Positions 1 through 5,702 of a DNA stretch of 6,165 bases are shown piece after piece. The notes under the pieces were generated by a model, which ran no database searches, was not told the origin of the DNA, and saw nothing but the letters and a program-made list of their open reading frames with translations. Every line of letters starts with the position of its first letter. Within the stretch, counting starts at the first letter, position 1. The DNA is taken from contig CAMENQ010000154.1 of the NCBI GenBank assembly GCA_945928585.1, positions 1 to 6,165 on the forward strand, in the 5' to 3' direction. A program made the translations under genes and the position numbers. This DNA comes from an uncultured Roseburia sp. (lineage in GTDB: Bacteria > Bacillota > Clostridia > Lachnospirales > Lachnospiraceae).

Positions 1-27
1 TAAATTACAATCATTTGGTGAGAAATG

Positions 28-36
28 AGAAGGAGG
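28..36 (+). promoter_or_regulatory. Ribosome binding site of the wall-anchored protein gene
   Basis: A strong Shine-Dalgarno sequence (AGAAGGAGG) ends only 4 nt before the ATG at 41. The spacing is short but the match is near perfect, and the start is followed at once by a typical signal peptide. The 27 bases further upstream show no recognisable promoter or riboswitch element, so transcription control of this operon must lie outside the window. Confidence 0.8.
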
Positions 37-40
37 ACAA

Positions 41-1330
41 ATGAACAAGAGATTATTTAAGAGATTTATCTCGACAGCATTGTCTGCAATGCTGGTTTTT
101 TCATGCTTTACTGTGCCTGCACCGGCTGAGGAAAATACTGCCGTTACGGATACTAAAGCAGGAGTTAATGCAGAGCTTTCGGCTACTGCAAAATCAATGT
201 GTGATTATATTAAGAATAAAATTTCAGGTGATGAGTCAGTTCCTGACCATAATGATTTTAAAAATTACACATTAGTTCTTAAATCAGGCTATTCTGATGA
301 AACTGTAACTAAGAAATTAACAGATTTTGTTAAAACTATGATTAATGATACTGCAAATCCTATTTCTGCAACTTATGAGGATGAATATTCAGGTAACGCA
401 TTAACACTTTCAGGTTATTTTCCTTATATTATTGCCTTTTTAAATGAGGCAGGTGAGAATTCTTCTGATTTTAACGGGTATAACTTTAACAGAGTTTTGG
501 AAGAGGCTTACCTTAATGAAAATGTTATTGTCAATCCATGGCTTGAACAATATATTGTAAGTGCTGTTGAATTTAACAGAGAAGCTTTCTTAGAACCTGA
601 TAAAATAATATCAAAAGCACAAAAGTCTATCTTAGACAGCTACACGTCTGATGAATACGGTACTGGTATAAATTACTGGGGAGTATCTGCTGACAATAAC
701 GGACAATGTTTATCTGTTTTAAAGTCTCTATATAAAAATGACAATGACGTAAAAGAAAAGATTGATGCTACACTATCGTGGACAGCCACCCAATTTTCCG
801 ATAATGGTGAAATCATTTATTATGGAAGTCCAAATCCAAGTTCTACAGCTTTAGCACTTAAAGCCTTTTCTGAATTTGGTGATTTTGAAAATGCTGCCAA
901 AGCGTTTAATGGTATGGCTTCTTTTAAGAGCAGTACTATTTCAGGTGTCTATGAAGGATATAATTACTCTACAAATGAGGTAGAAGCTGATTATTTATAT
1001 GCAACTCCTGATGCCCTTATGGGACTTTTGGCTTACTCTCGTTCTTTAGATGGACATGATACCCTTGAAGTAATTGTTCCTGAAAACGAACCTGTATCAG
1101 AGCCTTCCACTGAACCTTCTACTGAGCCTGATACAAAGGCTGAGGAAGAAAGCACAACTTTAAATGAGGAAACTTCAACAAGTGCTCCTGCTACAGTTTC
1201 TGCTTCTGATAAGGATAAGGAAGTACCGCCTACAGGCGACACTGCACCTATAGCTGTTACTGTTACTGCTGCTATACTTGCATTGTCCCTTGCAGTATAC
1301 TTTGGTTTAAATAAGAAAAATGCAAAATAA
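41..1330 (+). CDS. Secreted, sortase-anchored protein with probable alpha/alpha-toroid (transcobalamin alpha-like) domain
   Basis: A 429-residue surface protein, probably the alpha half of a cobalamin (or related ligand) binding pair. Seen: a signal peptide at 1-29 (KRLFKRF, hydrophobic core, cleavage likely after PAPA); a helical region at about 45-335; then a Pro/Glu/Ser/Thr-rich stalk at about 345-394 with EPST repeats. It ends in a sorting signal, VPPTGD (395-400), a hydrophobic segment (about 402-421) and a KKNAK tail. Residues 213-280 carry the pattern of prenyltransferase / squalene-cyclase-like alpha-alpha toroids: W213-G, NNGQCLSVLKSL, a further helix, then SSTALALKAFSEFG. The N-terminal domain of transcobalamin and intrinsic factor has this same fold. 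The stop overlaps the start of the DUF4430 lipoprotein gene by 11 nt, implying co-expression. The fold call rests on short motifs, with no profile search run. It could be a toroid protein binding another ligand. Export and wall anchoring are much surer than the ligand. Confidence 0.8.
   Translation: MNKRLFKRFISTALSAMLVFSCFTVPAPAEENTAVTDTKAGVNAELSATAKSMCDYIKNKISGDESVPDHNDFKNYTLVLKSGYSDETVTKKLTDFVKTMINDTANPISATYEDEYSGNALTLSGYFPYIIAFLNEAGENSSDFNGYNFNRVLEEAYLNENVIVNPWLEQYIVSAVEFNREAFLEPDKIISKAQKSILDSYTSDEYGTGINYWGVSADNNGQCLSVLKSLYKNDNDVKEKIDATLSWTATQFSDNGEIIYYGSPNPSSTALALKAFSEFGDFENAAKAFNGMASFKSSTISGVYEGYNYSTNEVEADYLYATPDALMGLLAYSRSLDGHDTLEVIVPENEPVSEPSTEPSTEPDTKAEEESTTLNEETSTSAPATVSASDKDKEVPPTGDTAPIAVTVTAAILALSLAVYFGLNKKNAK
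1100..1129 (+). repeat. Short in-frame EPST repeat in the wall stalk
   Basis: Two 12-nt units encode EPST EPST, followed by a third EP, at residues 354-363 of the wall-anchored protein. This is typical of the flexible stalk that lifts a sortase-anchored domain through the cell wall. The copies differ at third codon positions, so they are not recent exact duplications. Confidence 0.6.
1223..1240 (+). other. Sortase sorting motif VPPTGD
   Basis: This encodes Val-Pro-Pro-Thr-Gly-Asp, a variant of the LPXTG motif, followed by a membrane-spanning stretch and a short lysine-containing tail. The three parts in this order define a cell-wall sorting signal: sortase would cut between Thr398 and Gly399 and link the protein to peptidoglycan. 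The leading Val in place of Leu is a common variant in Clostridia. No sortase gene lies in the window. Confidence 0.75.
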
Positions 1331-2273
1331 AAAAAATATATTAGTTTCTATATTATTTTCACTGCTACTTTTACTTCTTTGGGGATGTGGATGCAGTATA
1401 GAAACTGTTGAAGAACACAATTCAAAAATAGAAAAGGAAGCCTACGAACGCCAGAGTGCTCTTGAGTATATGTTAAGCAGCAAAGAAGCCTGTGAATCAG
1501 CAGATTTAGATGAATCAGAACAGATTCAGGATACGACTGTAGGTTCTACAGTGGAAAGTGATATTTTTATTTCACAGAACAAAGATACAGTCAATGAAAC
1601 ACCGGATTCTGAATACAATAATCAATCCACCGAAAAATCATCTGAGGCCGGTTCAAAACATACTCAATCGGAAACAGGTCAGGTGCAGTCCGGTTCAGGT
1701 GAGGCGCCGGCAGGACAATCCCCGACTGAAATAACACAGGTTCAGTCTGCTTCAAATCAATCACAGACTGATAAAACAACGGCTCAAAATCCTACTAAGG
1801 AGTCACAGTCTGGCATATCACAAACTCAGACAGCAAAACCGGCCGGTGATTCGTCATCCCAGGGAGAGACTGTCACTGAACAGGTTCAGACTACTGCACC
1901 ATACATTTTGGTACACATTACCATAACCTGCAGTAAAGTAATTGACAATCCTGACCTTTCAACTGATGCCACCCTGCCTGATGATGGTATAATACTTGAC
2001 ACCTACGTGGCCGTTCGTGACGGAGACAGTGTTTTTGATGCACTTAAGGCTGCGGCAGATGACAATAACATTTCATTAAGCTATACAGGCAGCAGTGGCA
2101 GCTTATACGTAAGAGGTATCGGCGAGCTTAACGAGAAACAATGCGGCAGATTCAGCGGCTGGAAATACAGTGTAAATAATGTATACCCTAATGTGGGCTG
2201 TGGCGGGTATTCATTATCAGACGGAGACAGCATTTTGTTTGGATATGTTGGTAATTATAATGATACTTACTAA
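1320..2273 (+). CDS. Lipoprotein with C-terminal DUF4430 (transcobalamin-like beta) domain
   Basis: A 317-residue membrane-anchored lipoprotein, probably the beta half of an extracellular ligand-binding pair. Seen: a lipoprotein signal peptide with lipobox L20-W-G-C23 (the Trp at -2 is unusual; C25 is a second candidate); a charged, likely helical segment at about 28-60; and a long Gln/Ser/Thr/Gly-rich tether at about 65-192. A globular domain follows at about 195-312. It shows the DUF4430 pattern: an early strand (YILVHITITC), GDSVFDALKAAADD (235-248), FSGWKYSVNNVYPN (278-291) and LSDGDSILFGYV (299-310). DUF4430 is the family also named transcobalamin-like, C-terminal. Cysteines 204, 275 and 294 lie inside the domain. 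The ATG overlaps the previous stop by 11 nt and has no clear Shine-Dalgarno sequence, so translation is probably coupled to the upstream gene. Its position next to an ECF transporter fits a ligand-capture role. Cobalamin as ligand is inferred. Confidence 0.85.
   Translation: MQNKKNILVSILFSLLLLLLWGCGCSIETVEEHNSKIEKEAYERQSALEYMLSSKEACESADLDESEQIQDTTVGSTVESDIFISQNKDTVNETPDSEYNNQSTEKSSEAGSKHTQSETGQVQSGSGEAPAGQSPTEITQVQSASNQSQTDKTTAQNPTKESQSGISQTQTAKPAGDSSSQGETVTEQVQTTAPYILVHITITCSKVIDNPDLSTDATLPDDGIILDTYVAVRDGDSVFDALKAAADDNNISLSYTGSSGSLYVRGIGELNEKQCGRFSGWKYSVNNVYPNVGCGGYSLSDGDSILFGYVGNYNDTY
1680..1889 (+). repeat. Degenerate Q-V-Q repeat region in the lipoprotein tether
   Basis: The tether holds four spaced Q(V/T)Q motifs, at residues 121-123, 140-142, 168-170 and 188-190, usually preceded by T, I-T or T-E and followed by S or T. 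The DNA behind three of them is near identical (CAGGTKCAG). This suggests an old, decayed internal duplication in a low-complexity linker with no hydrophobic core. It probably acts as a flexible spacer across the cell wall. Confidence 0.45.
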
Positions 2274-2320
2274 AGCGCCGCACGGCAGCGGCGCTTACAA
2301 ATTCGCATTCGCGAATTTTT
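2273..2320 (+). terminator. Double hairpin in repeat unit 1, possible attenuator or weak terminator
   Basis: Stem 1 pairs 2273-2281 with 2288-2296 (AAGCGCCGC / GCGGCGCTT, 9 bp, loop ACGGCA). Stem 2 pairs 2299-2306 with 2311-2318 (AAATTCGC / GCGAATTT, 8 bp, loop ATTC) and runs into a five-T stretch, three Ts of which are inside the stem. The stems are perfect but the free U tract is very short, so partial termination or 3'-end protection of the upstream message is more likely than full termination. Confidence 0.45.
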
Positions 2321-2479
2321 GGTGATATCAATTTTTGATTGTTGCTTCGGTGATTTCCCATTAGTTGTAAGCGCCGCAAGGCAGCGGTGCTTACAAATTC
2401 GCATTCGCGAATTTTTAGTTAAATGAATTTTAGGTTATTGCTTTGGTGATTTCCTATTGGTTTTTAGCGCCGCAAGGCA
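2274..2479 (+). repeat. 96-bp tandem repeat, 2.1 copies, between the lipoprotein gene and ecfT
   Basis: Unit 1 (2274-2369) and unit 2 (2370-2465) are both exactly 96 bp. A third copy is cut off after about 14 bases (2466-2479), just before the ecfT ribosome binding site. The first 47 bases of the units are almost identical (two differences), the middle about 20 bases diverge, and the last part is similar again (TTGCTTYGGTGATTTCC). Each full unit holds a GC-rich hairpin followed by an AT-rich hairpin with a short T run. The array starts directly after the lipoprotein stop codon and fills the gap to ecfT. No convincing promoter or reading frame was seen in it. It may tune downstream expression by termination or RNA processing, or it may be a dispersed palindromic element. 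Confidence 0.85.
2367..2416 (+). terminator. Double hairpin in repeat unit 2
   Basis: This is the same pair of hairpins as in unit 1. Stem 1 is longer here: 2367-2377 pairs with 2384-2394 (11 bp, with one G-U pair where unit 1 has G-C). Stem 2 pairs 2395-2402 with 2407-2414 and is followed by TT. The stem is kept by a wobble pair despite the base change, which hints that the RNA structure is what matters. Confidence 0.45.
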
Positions 2480-2480
2480 T

Positions 2481-2490
2481 AAAAGGAGGG
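2481..2490 (+). promoter_or_regulatory. Ribosome binding site deciding the ecfT start
   Basis: AAAAGGAGGG lies 8 nt before the ATG at 2499, an ideal site. The frame is also open from a TTG at 2457, but those codons lie in the repeat and have no such site, so the ATG at 2499 is chosen. Confidence 0.85.
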
Positions 2491-2498
2491 TACAGACT

Positions 2499-3299
2499 AT
2501 GAATAAACATAAAAATTATTTTTCGGATTTTCATCCTGTTACTCTCCTTTTATATTTTTTACTGCTTATGATTATTATATTTTTATGTGATTATGGGGCT
2601 GTTTTAGTATATGCCTTTATATCCTTTAGTATCTGTGTTATTTATTCAGAGGGTATAAAGGCATATATTAAAGCTCTCATATATTATATTATACTTACTG
2701 TAGTAATGGGCTGTTTTAACTGTATTTTTAATCATTCCGGTGAAAATGTCTTTTTGTATGTGAACGATACACCACTTACCCTTGAATCACTTTTTTACGG
2801 CATATATACCGGAATAATGATTTCCTGTCTTCTTATGTGGTTCAGGCTTTTCAACCGTTCAGTAGATAACGGTAAAATTAATTATGTTATCGGCAGGCGT
2901 TTTCCTGTTATCGGTCTTATCATATCCATGTGTTTCAGTTTTACGAAACGCTTTAAGAGAAAGCTTGACAATATGCAGCAGTCATTATATACCTTCGGCT
3001 TTAAAAAGCTCAGTATCAAAAATGCTTCCGTTACTCTTAATGCCCTTATGAACGTTATGCTTAAGGATTCTGTTCTTACTGCTGATTCCATGACTGCCAG
3101 AGGCTATGGTTCTAAGCACCGGCGGCTTTATGACAGATATTCTTTCAGTATCAGGGATATAATTTTTATATTTATATCCGCTTTGCTTTTTATCTGCGCT
3201 GTCTTTTTCAGCCAAATTATTATACCGTTAATCCTTGCACCTTTATTTTACAACCTTTATGAGGAGATATTATGGAAATATTATCAATCGAAAATTTAA
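2499..3299 (+). CDS. ecfT: ECF transporter transmembrane coupling subunit (EcfT)
   Basis: A 266-residue integral membrane protein of the EcfT/CbiQ type, which couples ATP hydrolysis in the EcfA ATPases to movement of the S component. Hydrophobic segments lie at about 14-30, 34-50, 55-76, 95-117, 133-148 and 219-250. The cytoplasmic helical region at about 148-212 ends in A200-R-G-Y-G, the conserved Ala-Arg-Gly signature that docks in an ATPase groove. The place where a first Ala-Arg motif is normally expected reads YTFGF (164-168), so only the second signature is canonical. The length fits the family. The start at 2499 is set by an ideal ribosome binding site. The 3' end overlaps the ATPase gene by 28 nt, and the order T-A-S is that of a complete ECF cassette. 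Family assignment is firm; which S component it serves follows from the neighbourhood. Confidence 0.9.
   Translation: MNKHKNYFSDFHPVTLLLYFLLLMIIIFLCDYGAVLVYAFISFSICVIYSEGIKAYIKALIYYIILTVVMGCFNCIFNHSGENVFLYVNDTPLTLESLFYGIYTGIMISCLLMWFRLFNRSVDNGKINYVIGRRFPVIGLIISMCFSFTKRFKRKLDNMQQSLYTFGFKKLSIKNASVTLNALMNVMLKDSVLTADSMTARGYGSKHRRLYDRYSFSIRDIIFIFISALLFICAVFFSQIIIPLILAPLFYNLYEEILWKYYQSKI
3261..3266 (+). promoter_or_regulatory. Ribosome binding site of the fused ATPase gene, inside ecfT
   Basis: GAGGAG lies 5 nt before the ATG at 3272, within the last codons of ecfT. It supports this start and a 28-nt gene overlap with translational coupling. Confidence 0.7.
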
Positions 3300-4942
3300 G
3301 CTTTTCATATGGCAATTCAGAAAATCCGTCAAATATACTGCACAATATAAATCTCAAGGTATATGACGGAGAGCTTATACTTTTATGCGGTCCGTCAGGA
3401 TGCGGCAAGACATCCCTTTTAAGAATAATAAAGTCCTCCTTAATGCCGGATGGAAATATGGAAGGCTGTGTCCGCACACCGGTTCCCGATGAAAAGATAG
3501 GATATGTATTTCAGCAGCCTGACAGCCAGCTTGTAATGGAAAAGGTTTTTGATGAGCTTATTTTTGGCTGTGAAAATCTTGGACTTTCAACGCAGGAAAT
3601 AAACCAGCGTCTAAGCGAAATTACTGCCTTTTTTGGCATAGAAGACTTAACGGACAGAGAATGTGCCACTCTTTCAGGTGGTCAGAAGCAGCTTATTAAT
3701 CTTGCCTCTGTTATGATGATGGAGCCTGATATTATTATTTTTGATGAACCTCTATCCCAGCTTGACCCTATTGCATCCACGGCATTTATAAATATGGTTA
3801 AGCGTCTTCATGATGAGCTTGGTATTACCATAATTATATGCGAGCATAATCTTGCCGATATTTTACCTGTTGCATCAAAGATCTGGTTTATGAATAATGG
3901 AAATGTAGTGGAATTTTCCTCAGCGGACAGCTACATTAGCTATATTTTAAATGATGCAAAGGAGTATATTTGCTGTCTCCCACCTCTTATAAGAGCTAAG
4001 GCTGCATATGACAATTTCTTAATTAAAAGCCGGCAGAATACCGGACCTGCAAATATTCACACCGATGCTACAGGCTTTGAAAACACACATACTGCCGGGA
4101 TTTATCCATATTCTGTGTCAGAATTTAAAAAGCTTGGTATTCCTTCTGACTTTTTGGATGATTATATAAAAAAACAAAGTCAGAACACAGAAGTATGTGA
4201 AACGTCACAGCCAGTCTGCGGAAAAAACATTTATTTTAAATATCATAAAAATGATAATGATGTCCTTAAGGGACTTAACATAAATATTCCTTCCAATTCC
4301 CTTTATGCCATAATAGGCGGAAACGGTTCAGGAAAAAGTACACTTTTATCCCTTATGACAGGCTACAGAAAGCCTTACAGAGGCGAATTTAAGGGTGAAT
4401 TTAAAGACATATTAAAAGAAGGAAGTCAAAATAATATAGCCTACCTGCCACAAAATCCATTATGTCTTTTCAGGGAGGAGAGAATTTATGACGATTATAT
4501 GGAAGCAATAAAAAGATTAAATGTTTCTCAGGAAGACTGCAGGAAGTTTTCTTCATTATTTAAAACAAACCCATTGTTTATGCCTGTGGAAAAATTATTG
4601 CAGCAAAATGCATCTATGCTTAGCGGCGGTGAACTTCAGGCTGCCGCAATACTTCTTTTACACCTTTCAGACTGCCCTGTGCTTTTACTTGATGAACCTG
4701 CAAAGGGTATGGATTATGTATATAAAAAGCACTTTTCCGCTTATCTTAAAGAACTTTTAAGTGAAGGAAAAACGATTATAATGATTTCCCATGACCTTGA
4801 ATTTGTCAGTGAAAACGCCACCCACTGCGGTGTAATGTTTGACGGAAAAATCATATCTGATGGAGACTGCCATCAGATATTAAAAAATAACAGATTTTAT
4901 ACTACAGCGCTTTTCAGAAGCTTAAGAAAGGATTTCAGATAA
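3272..4942 (+). CDS. ecfA: ECF transporter ATPase, two fused ATP-binding domains (EcfA-EcfA')
   Basis: A 556-residue cytoplasmic ATPase with two ABC domains in one chain, powering ECF transport. Domain 1 (about 1-220): Walker A GPSGCGKT (40-47), Q-loop Q81 in FQQPDSQ, signature LSGGQ (134-138), Walker B DIIIFDEP (153-160, catalytic E159), switch H192. Domain 2 (about 317-556): Walker A GGNGSGKS (349-356), Q-loop Q394 in LPQNP, signature LSGGE (450-454), Walker B VLLLDEP (470-476, E475), D-loop KGMD, switch H507. All catalytic residues are present in both halves, so both composite ATP sites look competent. The linker of about 95 residues contains LPPLIRA (236-242) and YPYSVSEFKKLGI (278-290), resembling the linker seen in other fused ECF ATPases. 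The fusion replaces the usual separate ecfA1 and ecfA2. The gene overlaps ecfT by 28 nt and the S component gene by 1 nt (TAATG). Confidence 0.95.
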   Translation: MEILSIENLSFSYGNSENPSNILHNINLKVYDGELILLCGPSGCGKTSLLRIIKSSLMPDGNMEGCVRTPVPDEKIGYVFQQPDSQLVMEKVFDELIFGCENLGLSTQEINQRLSEITAFFGIEDLTDRECATLSGGQKQLINLASVMMMEPDIIIFDEPLSQLDPIASTAFINMVKRLHDELGITIIICEHNLADILPVASKIWFMNNGNVVEFSSADSYISYILNDAKEYICCLPPLIRAKAAYDNFLIKSRQNTGPANIHTDATGFENTHTAGIYPYSVSEFKKLGIPSDFLDDYIKKQSQNTEVCETSQPVCGKNIYFKYHKNDNDVLKGLNINIPSNSLYAIIGGNGSGKSTLLSLMTGYRKPYRGEFKGEFKDILKEGSQNNIAYLPQNPLCLFREERIYDDYMEAIKRLNVSQEDCRKFSSLFKTNPLFMPVEKLLQQNASMLSGGELQAAAILLLHLSDCPVLLLDEPAKGMDYVYKKHFSAYLKELLSEGKTIIMISHDLEFVSENATHCGVMFDGKIISDGDCHQILKNNRFYTTALFRSLRKDFR

Positions 4943-5613
4943 TGGAGCATATGCTGACCATATTTACAATTATAAACCTTATAATTAATTTAGGTGTTTT
5001 TGCCATATTTGAACTAAAAAAGCCTTCCGTAAGGGATTTTCTTCCCCTGGTGGTTGTATGTGCTGCCGCATCCCTTGGAAGGGTTATTTTCAGCTTTATA
5101 CCACAGGTTCAGCCTGTAACCGCACTTGTCATCATAATCGGCTCTGCATACGGAAGCCTGTATGGATACGTTACCGGCTCTCTGTGTGCCCTTATTTCCA
5201 ATATGATGCTTGGACAGGGGCCATGGACTCTTTTTCAGATGACTGCCTGGGGTACTGTAGGTTTTTTTGCAGGCTTACTTGGACATTTATTCAAAACAAA
5301 GGCATATATTTCTGAAAAGACTGTTACCTCAGATGATTTTTTCACGCCTGATAAATACACAAAAAAAAGAAAAGGCTTCATAGAACTTGCAGCCTTTTCC
5401 CTGTATGGCTTTTTAAGTGCCTTTTTATTCAGCATTATAACTGACACACTTACCATATCATATCTTGGCGAAGCCCTTACCTTTTCTTCCGCCATAGCTG
5501 TATTTATAACAGGTATAGCCTTCAACGCGGGACACGCCATATTTAATGTAGTGCTTATTTTTCTTTTATATCACCCTGTAAAAGGAAGCTTACTAAGGTG
5601 CAAAAATAAGTGA
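4942..5613 (+). CDS. ECF transporter S component, CbrT-like, probably cobalamin/corrinoid
   Basis: A 223-residue membrane protein that would bind the vitamin and confer specificity on the ECF complex. Six hydrophobic segments are visible at about 4-24, 33-54, 59-84, 96-118, 148-170 and 180-210. A charged loop of about 28 residues (119-146) separates the fourth and fifth. The central stretch is distinctive: S44-LGR, QPVTALVIIIGSAYG (57-71), GYVTGSLCALISN (75-87), GQGPWTLFQMTAWG (91-104). I recognise this GQGPWT-x-QM-x-AWG pattern from S components annotated as CbrT-like, the predicted cobalamin group. This is from memory, not a search. The ATG shares one base with the ATPase stop (TAATG), with AAAGGA 9 nt upstream, so it is co-translated. 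The neighbouring transcobalamin-like surface protein supports a corrinoid. Another vitamin cannot be excluded. The family is sure, the substrate moderately so. Confidence 0.85.
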   Translation: MEHMLTIFTIINLIINLGVFAIFELKKPSVRDFLPLVVVCAAASLGRVIFSFIPQVQPVTALVIIIGSAYGSLYGYVTGSLCALISNMMLGQGPWTLFQMTAWGTVGFFAGLLGHLFKTKAYISEKTVTSDDFFTPDKYTKKRKGFIELAAFSLYGFLSAFLFSIITDTLTISYLGEALTFSSAIAVFITGIAFNAGHAIFNVVLIFLLYHPVKGSLLRCKNK

Positions 5614-5618
5614 CAGCC

Positions 5619-5674
5619 TTAACTTTTATGTCTTAACTTTTATGTCTTAACTTTTGTGTCTTAACTTTTTAGAC
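5619..5674 (+). repeat. 14-bp tandem repeat after the S component gene
   Basis: TTAACTTTTATGTC occurs at 5619-5632 and 5633-5646, then with one change (G for A) at 5647-5660, and a fourth, partial copy begins at 5661. The array starts 5 bases after the ecfS stop codon. It has no reading frame of its own. It may be slippage-born sequence in the 3' end of the message, with the last copy recruited into the terminator hairpin. Confidence 0.85.
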
Positions 5675-5682
5675 ATTTTTTT
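5657..5682 (+). terminator. Weak rho-independent terminator for the uptake operon
   Basis: TGTCT (5657-5661) pairs with AGACA (5671-5675) around a 9-nt loop, followed directly by seven Ts (5676-5682). The stem is short and AT-rich, so efficiency is doubtful, but the T tract and the position between convergent genes fit the end of the + strand operon. There is no matching T tract for transcripts arriving on the - strand. Confidence 0.45.
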
Positions 5683-5702
5683 CATTAGCTCCGGGGCTTT
5701 AT

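Noticed and set aside
1033..1242. Open frame of 69 codons on the - strand within the wall-anchored protein gene
   Set aside because: It lies opposite the Pro/Glu/Ser/Thr-rich stalk; its Ser/Gly/Val-rich composition is the mirror of that low-complexity sequence, and it has no ribosome binding site.
2188..2379. Open frame of 63 codons on the - strand across the lipoprotein end and the 96-bp repeat
   Set aside because: It runs through hairpin repeats and the real DUF4430 coding sequence and resembles no protein; it is a chance frame.
2457..2498. Upstream TTG start for ecfT adding 14 residues
   Set aside because: The extra codons come from the repeat and the ribosome binding site itself; the ATG at 2499 has an ideal site 8 nt upstream.
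2274..2498. The 96-bp repeat as a CRISPR array or riboswitch
   Set aside because: The repeats are directly adjacent with no unique spacers of regular size, and no known riboswitch core was recognised.
4815..4832. GCCACCCACTGCGG, which recalls the conserved GCCACTG segment of cobalamin riboswitches
   Set aside because: It is inside the second ATPase domain coding sequence, it is interrupted, and no other riboswitch elements surround it.
5235..5540. Open frame of 101 codons on the - strand within the S component gene
   Set aside because: It is a shadow of a clear membrane protein gene whose start and coupling are well supported; it has no recognisable domain.
5687..5698. Small hairpin AGCT-CCGG-GGCT as a terminator for the DUF1292 gene
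   Set aside because: The stem is only 4 bp with a G-U pair, and no T run follows on the - strand.
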